Assembly (NCBI RefSeq): GCF_030651185.1
Contig: NZ_JAUSCJ010000036.1
Span: 114,430-178,429, forward strand
Direction of reading: 5' to 3'
Source: Phenylobacterium sp.
GTDB lineage: Bacteria; Pseudomonadota; Alphaproteobacteria; Caulobacterales; Caulobacteraceae
Length of the DNA: 64,000 nt
The translations under genes and the position numbers were made by a program. This document shows, piece by piece, positions 1-10,795 of this stretch. The notes under the pieces were generated by a model. That model saw nothing but the letters and a program-made list of their open reading frames with translations, made no database searches and was not told where the DNA came from. Positions within the stretch are counted from its first letter, which is position 1. The number at the start of each line of letters is the position of its first letter.

Positions 1-388
1 GGGTCGTGACGTTGAGCAGGTGGTTCAGAACCCGGCCGATTTCCGAGTACATCACCCGGATCAGCTGGCCGCGGATCGGCACGTCCAGGCCCAGCAGCTT
101 CTCGATGGCCAGGCAGAAGGCGTGTTCCTGGTTCATCGGCGCGACGTAGTCGAGCCGGTCGAAGTACGGGATATTCTGGAGGTAGGTCCGATACTCCATC
201 AGCTTTTCGGTGCCGCGATGCAGCAGGCCGATGTGCGGGTCGACCCGCTCCACGACCTCGCCGTCCAGCTCCAGGACCAGGCGCAGAACGCCGTGGGCCG
301 CCGGGTGCTGCGGGCCGAAGTTGATGTTGAACTTGCGAACCGGAATCTCGGCTTCCGAGAGCGGCGTCATGGAGGCGTCGTCAGCCAT
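1..388 (-). CDS. nuoD: NADH-quinone oxidoreductase subunit D, 5' part only
   Basis: Peripheral-arm subunit of respiratory complex I that helps form the quinone-binding site. Only the first 129 codons lie in the window; the gene runs off the left edge. The translation has the family hallmarks [40 protein letters not shown] and a GRVLNHLL segment. The ATG at 388 directly follows the nuoC stop (no gap), so the two are translated from one message in the order nuoA-B-C-D. An internal ATG at residue 7 is possible, but the first ATG fits the junction. Identity is certain; the 3' end cannot be judged. Confidence 0.96.
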   Translation of the reverse strand, partial: MADDASMTPLSEAEIPVRKFNINFGPQHPAAHGVLRLVLELDGEVVERVDPHIGLLHRGTEKLMEYRTYLQNIPYFDRLDYVAPMNQEHAFCLAIEKLLGLDVPIRGQLIRVMYSEIGRVLNHLLNVTT

Positions 389-1027
389 CTACTTCGGAGC
401 TCCCGGATGCGGACCGCCGGTCCCGGGGGACTTTTCATCGCCCGGCAGGATGTAGTCGGCCCCTTCCCAGGGCGAGAGGAAGTCCCAGTTGCGGAACTCC
501 ACCGACTTCACCGGCTCATAGACCACGCGCTTGAGTTCGTCGTCGTAGCGCAGCTCGACATAGCCGGTCATCGGGAAGTCCTTGCGCAGCGGATGCCCAT
601 GGAATCCGTAGTCGGTCAGGATGCGGCGCAGGTCGGGATGGCCCTCGAAGAAGATCCCGTACATGTCGAAGGCTTCGCGTTCATACCAATCGGCGCAGGG
701 ATAGACCCCGATCACGCTGGGAACGGCGGTGTCCTCGTCGGTCTGGATCTTCAGGCGCAGGCGCTGATTCTTAGTCAGGGACAGTAGGTGATAGACCACG
801 TCGAAGCGCATCGGGCGCTCCGGATAGTCGACACCGCAAAGGTCGATGAGCTGGGCGAAGCCGAACTTGTCGCGCAGCAGGCTCAGGGCCTGGACCACGC
901 GACCGGCCGGAGCCGTCAGGGTCAGCTCATCAAAGGCGATGGAGAAGCCGGCCACGGCGCCGGCGCTGTCGGCCACGGCCTGCTGGCCGAGCGCTTCCAG
1001 GGTGTGGATCGTGACAGGCCAGGTCAT
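389..1027 (-). CDS. nuoC: NADH-quinone oxidoreductase subunit C
   Basis: Complex I 30-kDa subunit of the hydrophilic arm, 212 aa, in the normal size range for stand-alone NuoC. The signature ending in [12 protein letters not shown] appears here as [16 protein letters not shown] (roughly residues 130-150), preceded by [26 protein letters not shown]. The chosen ATG overlaps the nuoB stop by four bases (ATGA), which indicates translational coupling; the longer open frame upstream is nuoB in another frame. The C-terminal tail is acidic and Pro/Gly-rich. Confidence 0.96.
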   Translation of the reverse strand: MTWPVTIHTLEALGQQAVADSAGAVAGFSIAFDELTLTAPAGRVVQALSLLRDKFGFAQLIDLCGVDYPERPMRFDVVYHLLSLTKNQRLRLKIQTDEDTAVPSVIGVYPCADWYEREAFDMYGIFFEGHPDLRRILTDYGFHGHPLRKDFPMTGYVELRYDDELKRVVYEPVKSVEFRNWDFLSPWEGADYILPGDEKSPGTGGPHPGAPK

Positions 1028-1599
1028 CGCTCGATGGTCCCGGTGCGGCGGATCTTCTTCTGAAGTTGCAGCACGCCGTAGACCAGGGCCTCGGCGGTCG
1101 GCGGGCAGCCGGGGACGTAGATGTCCACGGGCACGATCCGGTCGCAGCCGCGCACCACGGAATAGCTGAAATAGTAGTAGCCGCCGCCATTGGCGCAGGA
1201 GCCCATGGAGATGACGTAGCGCGGCTCCGGCATCTGGTCGTAGACCTTGCGCAGGGCCGGGGCCATCTTGTTGCAGAGCGTGCCGGCGACGATCATCACG
1301 TCGGACTGGCGCGGGCTGGCGCGCGGCGCGAATCCGTAGCGCTCCAGGTCGTAGCGCGGCATCGAGGCGTGCATCATCTCGACGGCGCAGCAGGCCAGGC
1401 CGAAGGTCATCCACATCAGCGAGCCGGTGCGCGCCCAGGTGATCAGGTCGTCGGCGGCCGCGGTGATGAAGCCCTTGTCGGCGAGCTCGGAGGAGACGCC
1501 GTCGAAGAAGGGGTCGTGCAGCTTGGGGTTATAGCCCTCGACGGTCGTGCGACCGGCCGAAAGCGCGGGGGCGGAACCCGCGGGAACGATTACTCCCAT
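1024..1599 (-). CDS. nuoB: NADH-quinone oxidoreductase subunit B
   Basis: Complex I PSST subunit, which carries iron-sulfur cluster N2, the last electron carrier before quinone. 191 aa from the ATG giving MGVIVPAG; an ATG seven codons earlier would push deeper into nuoA and is less likely. The four cluster ligands are visible: C70 and C71 in [11 protein letters not shown]135 in GSCANGG and C165 in [10 protein letters not shown]. It overlaps nuoA by 10 bp at its start and nuoC by 4 bp at its end. Confidence 0.96.
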   Translation of the reverse strand: MGVIVPAGSAPALSAGRTTVEGYNPKLHDPFFDGVSSELADKGFITAAADDLITWARTGSLMWMTFGLACCAVEMMHASMPRYDLERYGFAPRASPRQSDVMIVAGTLCNKMAPALRKVYDQMPEPRYVISMGSCANGGGYYYFSYSVVRGCDRIVPVDIYVPGCPPTAEALVYGVLQLQKKIRRTGTIER

Positions 1600-1967
1600 T
1601 CCAGGGCGCCCTTCTTCCATTCGTAGATGAAGCCGACGGTCAGCACGCCCAGGAAGGACATCATCGACCAGAAGGAGAACTGGGCCACGTCCTGCGGCAG
1701 GTTCATGAGCGAGACCGCCCAGGGGAACAGGAAGGCCACCTCAAGGTCGAAGATGATGAAGAGGATCGAGACCAGGTAGAACCTGACGTCGAACTTCATG
1801 CGCGCATCGTCGAAGGCGTTGAAGCCGCACTCGTAGGACGAGAGCTTTTCGGGGTCCGGCGCCTTGGGGGCGAGAACCGCCGAGGCGAGGATGAAGACGA
1901 CCCCCAGAACCGCCGCGATGCCTAGGAAGATCACGATGGGGAGGTACTGCAGAAGGAACGCGTTCAT
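1590..1967 (-). CDS. nuoA: NADH-quinone oxidoreductase subunit A
   Basis: Small membrane subunit of complex I, 125 aa with three predicted transmembrane helices (about residues 8-33, 62-85 and 95-115). The conserved loop [41 protein letters not shown] is present in full, with its Cys at about 47. First gene of the nuo operon in this window: about 200 bp separate its start from tRNA-Asp, so the operon promoter is expected between 1968 and 2171. Confidence 0.96.
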   Translation of the reverse strand: MNAFLLQYLPIVIFLGIAAVLGVVFILASAVLAPKAPDPEKLSSYECGFNAFDDARMKFDVRFYLVSILFIIFDLEVAFLFPWAVSLMNLPQDVAQFSFWSMMSFLGVLTVGFIYEWKKGALEWE

Positions 1968-2171
1968 GGAATCCTCGAAGGAGTCGCGCCCTTCTAGACC
2001 ACGAATGGAACCGATTCAAACCGCACAATGACGCTGGCGCCGCACCCGCGAAAAAGACCGATGTTCGAGATGCGAATGCCTCTCAGGAGCGCGGAAAACC
2101 CACGCGAATGCTGTGGCCTGGCGCGCGGGAGGCTGCGTCCGGTCGGAGGGCCAGCAATGTGGGGGGAGAAG

Positions 2172-2248
<77 letters not shown>

Positions 2249-2378
2249 ATGTGGGCCGTGTGGGCCCGCGAGGGGCGTCTGATAGGTCCCGACCGGAATC
2301 GTGTCAACGGGCGAGTTCGATAAGTCGCACTTCACCCTGTGAATAATCCCGTGGCCGCCGCCCGGCCGGGGTCCCGGA

Positions 2379-2561
2379 TCAGTCCGTGGTGTCGTCGATT
2401 TCGGCGTCAGGGCCGTTCTTCTTCATGGATTCGATGGCGTTCTTGGCCGAGGCCTTGGCGGAATAACCCTCGGTGGAGAACATGATCTCGCCATTGGGCG
2501 CCTTGAACTTCACGCGGAACTCGCCCGCCTTATCCTTCGAGATCTCGAACTTGTAGGGCAT
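2379..2561 (-). CDS. DUF1508 (YegP-type) small protein
   Basis: A 60-aa protein made of one DUF1508 repeat: MPYKFEISKDKAGEFRVKFKAPNGEIMF, then EGYSAKASAKNAIESMKKN. The family forms a compact beta-beta-beta-alpha unit, often as tandem repeats (E. coli YegP has two); this is a single-repeat version with an acidic tail. The biochemical role of the family is unclear. The gene stands alone between tRNA-Asp and the SH3 protein. The start is the only ATG that gives the full repeat. Confidence 0.9.
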   Translation of the reverse strand: MPYKFEISKDKAGEFRVKFKAPNGEIMFSTEGYSAKASAKNAIESMKKNGPDAEIDDTTD

Positions 2562-2638
2562 GTCGTCACTCCATCGCGCTTGAGTCAGCTATTCGACGCG
2601 GAAGGTTAGACCTGAGTCGTGACCGCCGCCACCCGGTC

Positions 2639-3745
2639 TCAGACCAGGAAAGAGCCGCGATCCTCCGACAGGGTGTTCTGGTTCACAGCGTCGGCGATCC
2701 GTTCGGCGCGCTGAATCGGGTGGGTCATATTGGTGGCCTTGCGGGCCAGGACGTAGGCGGCGATCAGTCTGGCCTCGTCGGCGGTCTTCCAGTTGGTGGG
2801 GTCCGTGGCGCCGATCCTGGCGATGGCCGCCGCCAGGGTGCCCGGCACATGGCCCGGCCGGTTGACGTGCTCGTCCAGCACCAGGGCCACCCCCTGCTCG
2901 GAGGTGAACCAGCGGCGGACCGCGAAACCGGCCGCCTTGGCGTCCAGGAACCGAGCCATGCGGCCGGCGGCGAAGCTCAACTCGCAGGCCCGCATGTCGT
3001 GATGGTGCCCCGCGCGCCAGAACCGGTAGGCCCAGGTCGGCCGGCGCAGCTGAAGCTTCCGCGCCGCGGTGTCGAGCACCACGCCATTCAGCACCAGATA
3101 GCCTGTCGTCGGCGCGGGCCCCGAGGTCTTCACATCCAGGCCGTAGCGGCCGAAGCAGTCCTGGAAGGCGCTGGGCGAGGTCCGCTTCAGCACCGCGAGC
3201 AAGGCCGGCAGCTCCCCCGGATCGGTGGCCGGGCCGCAGGTCCACTGGAAGACGCCGAAGGACATGTAGCTGTTGTCGTAGGAGTTGATCGCCTCCAGCA
3301 GCCCCTCATTGGCCGAGATGGCGCGGACCACTCGCACCGCCGAGGGCTTGAGGTCGGCTGGCGGCGGATTGCCCGCCAGCCAAGCGGCCAAGGAGGTCCG
3401 GCCTATGGTGTAGAAGCCGCCCTTGTGGACCGAGGCGAAGGCCCGTCCGTCCGGCGCGATGGCCTTGGACCCCACGACGGTCACCGGGTGGGCCGGGTCG
3501 TCGGGCATCGGCGGCGGCGCCGGGGCCGGAGCGGAGGGCATGACGACCGCCACGGTCTGGGCGAGGAACTGACTGGCGACCCAACCGCTGCGGACCGGCG
3601 CCCGCAGGGTGGTGATCCGCGTCCAGCCCGCCGTGGACTCGAACATCTCGACCCGGACGCCCTTGTCCAGGCTGGGGGCGACGGCCGCCCCATCCGGTCC
3701 GTCCCGCAGGCGCAAGCCCTGCACCGTCACAACGCCTTGGGTCAT
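2639..3745 (-). CDS. SH3-domain protein with possible lysozyme-like C-terminal domain
   Basis: 368 aa. Residues about 1-70 look like a bacterial SH3 fold (GLRLRDGPDG..., ending GWVASQFL), then a Pro/Ala-rich linker, then a roughly 260-residue domain containing ISANEGLLEAINSYDNSYMSFGVFQWTCG. That segment resembles lysozyme-like or phage-tail cell-wall hydrolases, with E in SANEG as a conceivable catalytic residue; this is inference. No signal peptide or membrane segment is visible, so it would be cytoplasmic or released another way. The start was chosen at the ATG preceded by GGGAGGGCGGC; an ATG 11 codons upstream lacks such a site. No specific family recognised. Confidence 0.72.
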   Translation of the reverse strand: MTQGVVTVQGLRLRDGPDGAAVAPSLDKGVRVEMFESTAGWTRITTLRAPVRSGWVASQFLAQTVAVVMPSAPAPAPPPMPDDPAHPVTVVGSKAIAPDGRAFASVHKGGFYTIGRTSLAAWLAGNPPPADLKPSAVRVVRAISANEGLLEAINSYDNSYMSFGVFQWTCGPATDPGELPALLAVLKRTSPSAFQDCFGRYGLDVKTSGPAPTTGYLVLNGVVLDTAARKLQLRRPTWAYRFWRAGHHHDMRACELSFAAGRMARFLDAKAAGFAVRRWFTSEQGVALVLDEHVNRPGHVPGTLAAAIARIGATDPTNWKTADEARLIAAYVLARKATNMTHPIQRAERIADAVNQNTLSEDRGSFLV

Positions 3746-3802
3746 GCCGCCCTCCCTGCTCAACACATAGTTGAACATTGGGACGGAACGCCTGGCAACT
3801 GT

Positions 3803-4372
3803 CTAGCTTGGCGCGCGCAAGGTCTTGAGCGCCGTCGCCCAGCGCGCCAGTTCGCTCAGCATGGCGCCAGCGGCCTTGTCCTGCAGTTCCGGCGGCTGGA
3901 AGCCCGAGTCCGTCAGGTATTGGTTGAACATCGGCAGGGCGACCCCCTCGGGGATCGGCATCACCTTCACGCTGGTGAGAAGCAGCTTTTCCATCTGCAC
4001 CGCCCGCAGCCCGCCCGAGGCGCCGCCGTAGCTGATGAAGGCCGCGGGCTTGTAGGCCCACTCCTGGACCAGGTAGTTGACCGCGTTGGTGAAGGACGGC
4101 GGCGGCCCGTAATTGTACTCCGGCGTCACGAACACGAAGGCGTCGGCGGCGTCGACGCTCTTGCTCCAGGCCTTGGTGTGGTCGTGGGCGTAGTCGCGCA
4201 GGCGGGGATGCTTGGGCTCGTCGAAAACCGGCAGGTTGAAGCTCGCCAAATCCACCAGCTCGGCGTCAAAGCCGTCGTGGCCCTGGGCGATGGCGTCGAA
4301 CCATTGCGCGATCTTCGGACCCAGCCGGGTCGGCCGGGTGCTGCAGATGATGGTGTGGAGCTTGAGCGACAT
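3803..4372 (-). CDS. NAD(P)H-dependent FMN reductase
   Basis: 189-aa flavodoxin-fold reductase of the NADPH-dependent FMN reductase family. The phosphate-binding loop follows strand 1 (TIICSTRPTRLGPKIAQWF), and the flavin-contact segment FVTPEYNYGPPPSFTNAVNYL matches the family's PEYN motif. The later GGASGGLRAV segment is also typical. It would supply reduced FMN or act as a quinone/azo reductase. It lies just downstream of a flavin monooxygenase gene on the same strand (about 50 bp gap), so a link through flavin chemistry is plausible but unproven. The substrate cannot be read from sequence. Confidence 0.88.
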   Translation of the reverse strand: MSLKLHTIICSTRPTRLGPKIAQWFDAIAQGHDGFDAELVDLASFNLPVFDEPKHPRLRDYAHDHTKAWSKSVDAADAFVFVTPEYNYGPPPSFTNAVNYLVQEWAYKPAAFISYGGASGGLRAVQMEKLLLTSVKVMPIPEGVALPMFNQYLTDSGFQPPELQDKAAGAMLSELARWATALKTLRAPS

Positions 4373-4421
4373 GGGACCTCACGGGAACGAACGCGTGGCC
4401 CCCATATAGCCCCCGAGCCCC

Positions 4422-6347
4422 CTACCCCGCCATCTCGCGTTCCCGCGACAGCAGGAAGTCCTGCGGGTCGGGCGCCAGGGTGGCGCGCCAGTAGTCCACC
4501 AGGGCGAAGGGCCAGTTCTGGCTGACCCGGCCCTTCTCGTTCTTGTACCAGCTGGTCACCTGCGGCGCCCCCCAGGCCATCAGCCTGTTGCCCGCGTCGA
4601 CCTTGATGTTGAAGGCGTCGTGGACCTCCGCCTTGGGCTCCATGGCATTGGCCCCGGTCTCGGCCAGCAGCTTCAGGCAGCCCAGGATGTAGCGGACGCT
4701 GCACTCGGAGAAGAAGATGATCGAGCCGTTGACGACGATATTGGTATTGGGGCCGTAGATCATGAAAAGGTTGGGGAAACCGGGGGTGGTCATGCCCAGA
4801 TAGGCGCGCGCGTCGCCATCCCAGGTGTCGTGCAGATCGGCCCCGCCGCGACCCTTGATCTTCATCGGATAGAGGAATCGGCTGGCGTGGAAGCCGGTGC
4901 CGTAGATGATCACGTCGAACTCGCGCGCCGTCCCGTCGGCGGTGACGATGCCGGTCTCGGTGATCTCGGCCAGGGCGTCGGTGACCAGCTCGACATTCGG
5001 GCGCTTGAGCGCGGCGATCCAGACCCCGTTGTCCAAGAGGGCGCGCTTGCCTCCCACCGGATAGGTGGGGATCACCTTCTCGGCCAGGTCGGGACGATCG
5101 GCGGCCTGCATGCGCAAGGCCTCGGCCACCATGGCGCGGAACATGGCGTTGGCTGCGCTGACCGCGGTTTCGTCGCCCTGCCAGGCGGGGTCAGCCCGCA
5201 CACCGTCCAGCAGACCGTCGGTGACCATCCAGAACAGGAAGAACCTGTACCATTTGTCGTAGTTGGGGATGTGCTCCAGCAGCCAGTTCATCCCGGCCGG
5301 CACGTCCTCATGATAGTGCGCCGTGGGGAAGCCCCAGGGCGGGGTGCGCTGGAAGACCGTCAGGCTTGCCACCTTGCCGACGATCTCCGGCACGAACTGG
5401 AAGGCGCTGGCCCCGGCGCCGATCACCGCCACCCGCTTGCCGGTCAGGTCGATGTCATGGCGCCACTGGGCGGAGTGGAAGGCCGGGCCCTTGAAGCGGT
5501 CCCTGCCCTTCACATCGGGCAGGCGCGGGCGATTGAGCTGGCCCACAGCGGTGATCACCGAGGTCGCTTCGACCTGTTCGGTCCCCCTGGCGGTCTTCAG
5601 CGTGACCTTCCAGACCGCGCGGGCCTCGTCCCAGACCATCTCCTCGACGCTGGTCTCGAAGGCGATCTTCTTGCGCAGGTCGTAGCGGTCGGCGACGCCG
5701 CGGAAATAGTCCAGCAGCACCGGCTGGGTGGAGAAGTGCTGCGGCCAGTTGTGGTTCGGCTCAAAGGAATAGGAATAGATGTGGTTGGAGCTGTCGACCC
5801 GGCAGCCGGGATAGGTGTTCTCGAGCCAGGTGCCGCCGACATCGGCGTTCTTTTCGACGATCTCGAAGTCGACCCCGGCCTGGGTCAGCCTGATGCCGGT
5901 CAACAGGCCCGACATGCCCGCCCCGATCACCAGCACATGCATGCGTCGGGCGGCGGCCTTCAGGACCGGCGTGGTCCACTGCGGGTCCTTGCTGGACTGG
6001 CCGCCGATGGCCAGCTCGTCATTCAGGAAGTCGGCATAGTTCTCGGGGATGTCGGCGCCGGCCACGAAGCTCATCATCCGGCGCAGGGCGGCGGGGTCGG
6101 GGGTGATGGTGGGCGGCGAGCCCTTGGCGACCCAGTCGAGGATGGCGGCCTTGGCCTCGGCGCGGAACCTGGCCTGCTCGGCCTCCGGCACCCCGGTCTC
6201 GCCGCGCGACAGCGGCGTGTAGGTGGGAGTCCATTCCTGGCGCAGCCAGTGCAGATCGCCGGTCATCTGGACAAGGGCGGCGGCCAGGGCCGGCTGATGC
6301 GCCGCCTCCAGCGCCTGGTCGAGCGCACTCAGATCAAGCTTGGCCAT
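4422..6347 (-). CDS. Flavin-containing Baeyer-Villiger type monooxygenase
   Basis: 641 aa. FAD-binding Rossmann motif VIGAGMSGLLTGIRL at about residue 140, followed by DVGGTW-type flavin contacts, and a second NADPH-binding GAGASAFQ motif. The type I Baeyer-Villiger fingerprint FxGxxxHxxxW is present as FKGPAFHSAQW. Predicted to insert oxygen next to a ketone using NADPH and O2. An N-terminal extension of about 130 residues precedes the first Rossmann motif, as in the longer class of these enzymes. Neighbours are an FMN reductase and an aldo/keto reductase on the same strand, consistent with a small catabolic or detoxifying set. The substrate is unknown. Confidence 0.9.
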   Translation of the reverse strand: MAKLDLSALDQALEAAHQPALAAALVQMTGDLHWLRQEWTPTYTPLSRGETGVPEAEQARFRAEAKAAILDWVAKGSPPTITPDPAALRRMMSFVAGADIPENYADFLNDELAIGGQSSKDPQWTTPVLKAAARRMHVLVIGAGMSGLLTGIRLTQAGVDFEIVEKNADVGGTWLENTYPGCRVDSSNHIYSYSFEPNHNWPQHFSTQPVLLDYFRGVADRYDLRKKIAFETSVEEMVWDEARAVWKVTLKTARGTEQVEATSVITAVGQLNRPRLPDVKGRDRFKGPAFHSAQWRHDIDLTGKRVAVIGAGASAFQFVPEIVGKVASLTVFQRTPPWGFPTAHYHEDVPAGMNWLLEHIPNYDKWYRFFLFWMVTDGLLDGVRADPAWQGDETAVSAANAMFRAMVAEALRMQAADRPDLAEKVIPTYPVGGKRALLDNGVWIAALKRPNVELVTDALAEITETGIVTADGTAREFDVIIYGTGFHASRFLYPMKIKGRGGADLHDTWDGDARAYLGMTTPGFPNLFMIYGPNTNIVVNGSIIFFSECSVRYILGCLKLLAETGANAMEPKAEVHDAFNIKVDAGNRLMAWGAPQVTSWYKNEKGRVSQNWPFALVDYWRATLAPDPQDFLLSREREMAG

Positions 6348-6425
6348 GGTTTCCTGCCCTGATTTATCGTTGTTCTTGCAGGCAGACTACGCCTCTTGGC
6401 GTCCGGCGAAAGGGGCGCCCCGACG

Positions 6426-7343
6426 TCAGGTCGCGGCGCTTTGCGCCCGGGCGATCGCGGCCGCCAAGGCCGGGGGCAGCCCGCGGCCCGACGCTTCAAG
6501 ATTGTCCAGCAGATGGGCCATCCGTGTGGTCCCGGTGACGGCGCAGGCGACATCGGGGTTGGCCAGGACGTAGGCCAGGGCCGCCTGCGCGCCGCTGATG
6601 TCGGGCTGCCGGTGCAGAAAGCCGAAGCGCCGCCCCGCCAGCACCTCGGCGCGATGGTTCTTCAGGGCGCGCAGGGCGTACCAGAGGTCGCGCGGCGCTC
6701 GAAGCTTCAGGACCTGGCCCCCGGTATGGCCCATGGCCAGGGGCATGCCCGCCAGCACCCCCTTCCCCGCCGCCGCCGCGCGGGCGATCAGCGGGCCGCG
6801 CTCCGGCCGCAGGACGTTGTAGTCCACCATCACCACGTCGAACTGCGGCAGGCCCGCCACGTGGTCGATAACGGCGGGATCGAAGCTGTTGACCCCCAAG
6901 GCCTGGACCAAGCCCCGCGCCTTCAGGCCCTCCAGGGCCGCCAGCAGGTCGTCGGTCAGGTCGGCGACGGCGGGACCATGAAGTTGCAGCAGCGGCAGGC
7001 GCTCCAGCCCCAGGTTGGCCAGGCTTCGCAGGACGCTGGCCTCGATGGCGGCCGGCGACATGTCGCGCACGATCCGGCGGCCGTCGTGGGCGGTGCCGGC
7101 CTTGGTGGCGATCACCAGGCCGTCGAGATCACGCCCCCGTAAGGCCCGCCCCAGCCGCGGCTCGGCGGCGCCGCCGGAATAGCTGGCGCCGGTGTCGAGG
7201 AAGGTGACGCCGCGGTCGAGGGCCGCATGCACCAGGGCGACGGCCTGGCCCTCGTCAAACGCCCTCTGACCCCACCAGCTGGCGCAGCCGAAGCCGATCT
7301 CCGAAACGGTCAGGCCGGTCTTGCCGAGGGGGCGGTAGAGCAT
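6426..7343 (-). CDS. Aldo/keto reductase
   Basis: 305 aa, TIM-barrel NAD(P)H-dependent carbonyl reductase, closest by eye to the D-threo-aldose/pyridoxal dehydrogenase-like group. Catalytic tetrad candidates: D50 and Y55 in FLDTGASYSGG, K in VIATKAGT and H in LLQLHGP. The C-terminal cofactor segment ACAVTGTTRMAHLLDNL is recognisable. It lies upstream of the monooxygenase on the same strand, 78 bp away. Which carbonyl compound it uses cannot be told. Confidence 0.9.
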   Translation of the reverse strand: MLYRPLGKTGLTVSEIGFGCASWWGQRAFDEGQAVALVHAALDRGVTFLDTGASYSGGAAEPRLGRALRGRDLDGLVIATKAGTAHDGRRIVRDMSPAAIEASVLRSLANLGLERLPLLQLHGPAVADLTDDLLAALEGLKARGLVQALGVNSFDPAVIDHVAGLPQFDVVMVDYNVLRPERGPLIARAAAAGKGVLAGMPLAMGHTGGQVLKLRAPRDLWYALRALKNHRAEVLAGRRFGFLHRQPDISGAQAALAYVLANPDVACAVTGTTRMAHLLDNLEASGRGLPPALAAAIARAQSAAT

Positions 7344-7402
7344 GGGCTCACTTTGGTGCGGCGGAAGGACCTGTCCTGCGAAGCTCGTAGAGCGAAGCAG
7401 GA

Positions 7403-7479
7403 TGGTGGGCGGCGAGGGGTTCGAACCCCCGACCCCCTGGGTGTAAACCAGGTGCTCTGACCAGCTGAGCTAGCCGCCC
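7403..7479 (-). tRNA. tRNA-Val (anticodon TAC)
   Basis: Cloverleaf on the minus strand. Acceptor GGGCGGC pairs with GCCGCCC, the D-arm is AGCTCAGCTGGTCAGAGC, the anticodon stem CTGG/CCAG encloses loop TTTACAC, and the T-loop is TTCGAAC. CCA is encoded at 7405-7403. 77 nt. Confidence 0.97.
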
Positions 7480-7576
7480 GTAGAAGTGGGGCGCGTCGGG
7501 GGGGCTTCCACTTAACCCTGACGCGCCCTTGGAGGCGGTTCTTAGCGCCCTCCCCGGCGCGCAGAAACCCCCATAT

Positions 7577-7612
7577 GAAAAGGGCGGCCGCCTCCCCGGC
7601 GACCGCCCCTTC
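7577..7612 (-). terminator. Probable terminator after the HU gene
   Basis: About 25 bp downstream of the HU stop the minus strand forms a GC-rich hairpin (AAGGGGCGG... pairing with ...CCGCCCTTTT) followed by TTTTC. This fits an intrinsic terminator. The stem has an internal mismatch, so the exact ends are approximate. Confidence 0.7.
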
Positions 7613-7637
7613 GGAATAGCTGTTGAGCCTGAGCGGC

Positions 7638-7910
7638 TTAGTTCAGCGAGCTCTTCAGGCCTTCGCCGACCCGGAAGCGCGCGGTCTTGGACGCGGGACG
7701 CTGCACGGTTTCGCCGGTGCGCGGATTGCGCGCCGTACCCGCCGCGCGGTTGACCGGCACGAAGCTGCCGAAGCCGACAAGCCGGACTTCTTCGCCGCTC
7801 TTCAGCGAGGCGGTGACGGAGTCGATGAAGGCTTCCAGCGCGTCTTTCGCCTGCGCCTTGTTGAGGCCCGCCTTCTCGGCGATCGCCGTGACGAGTTCGG
7901 CCTTGGTCAT
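7638..7910 (-). CDS. hup: DNA-binding protein HU
   Basis: 90-aa nucleoid protein. It starts MTKAELVTAIAEKAGL and carries the family signature around GFGSFVPVNRAAGTARNPRTGE (about residues 46-67), whose arm intercalates at bent DNA; a single HU domain of canonical length. The gene lies directly downstream of lon on the same strand (about 160 bp gap), an arrangement common in proteobacteria. Its own hairpin terminator follows. The alphaproteobacterial protein is often a homodimer; subunit type (alpha or beta) is not resolved. Confidence 0.95.
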   Translation of the reverse strand: MTKAELVTAIAEKAGLNKAQAKDALEAFIDSVTASLKSGEEVRLVGFGSFVPVNRAAGTARNPRTGETVQRPASKTARFRVGEGLKSSLN

Positions 7911-8067
7911 GTGGTGTTCTCCCAGCCCGTTATACGTCCGCGGACCCCCCGCGGTGTTCGCGAGATTACTTCGCGTCAGGGGATTATGGCGGTCTCGCGG
8001 CAGGCGTCAAACGAAGGCGGCGCGGGAATACCCCGCGCCGCCCAATTATTTGCAGTTAATACGGGAT

Positions 8068-10467
<2,400 letters not shown>

Positions 10468-10592
10468 GTGCATCTACTCCTGGTGGACCCCCTTCCAAAG
10501 CAGGGCCCGTCCCATATTCCGACCGGGTTCCCCCAGACGATGAGTCTGAGTCGGTCGGCCCGTCCGCCCGGTGTGGGCGAATTGTCGGCCAT

Positions 10593-10622
10593 TTATGTGG
10601 ACGCTTTGGCCCCCTCTACAAG
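10593..10622 (-). promoter_or_regulatory. Candidate heat-shock (sigma-32) promoter of lon
   Basis: The minus strand reads CTTGTAG (10622-10616), a 15-nt gap, then CCACATAA (10600-10593). This resembles the sigma-32 consensus CTTGAAA-N11-16-CCCCATNT with mismatches in both boxes. It lies about 125 nt ahead of the lon start. Lon is heat-shock controlled in many proteobacteria, so position and motif agree, but it is a motif match only. Confidence 0.4.
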
Positions 10623-10742
10623 CTGAGCCAGGTCGTCCGCGACAATGCGTCTGAAACAGGTGACGCCCGAGACACAGGAAATGGTGCGCCGCGGCAACAG
10701 GTGCAAGAGCCTCCAGGCGCCAGGCGCCGTGACCCGAACGGA

Positions 10743-10772
10743 AACGACCGCGGCTTTGGGGCCGCGGTCGTT
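10743..10772 (-). terminator. Intrinsic terminator of clpX
   Basis: Perfect 12-bp stem AACGACCGCGGC/GCCGCGGTCGTT around a 6-nt loop, lying 24 bp after the clpX stop. On the minus strand it is followed by TTCCGTT, a short T-rich stretch. Confidence 0.85.
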
Positions 10773-10795
10773 GACGATCAGCGATGCGTTGCAGC

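Larger units (their letters stand above)
10468..10795. other. Intergenic region between lon and clpX
   Basis: 328 bp with no convincing gene. It holds the clpX terminator (10743-10772), the probable lon promoter region (near 10593-10622) and the lon ribosome-binding site. Open frames across it are short and have no recognisable protein. Confidence 0.7.

Noticed and set aside
2720..4525. Plus-strand open frame of 601 codons
   Set aside because: Lies opposite the SH3 protein and FMN reductase. No motif, and composition is typical of high-GC antisense frames.
4620..6362. Plus-strand open frame of 580 codons
   Set aside because: Opposite the monooxygenase, which has a full set of flavin and NADPH motifs.
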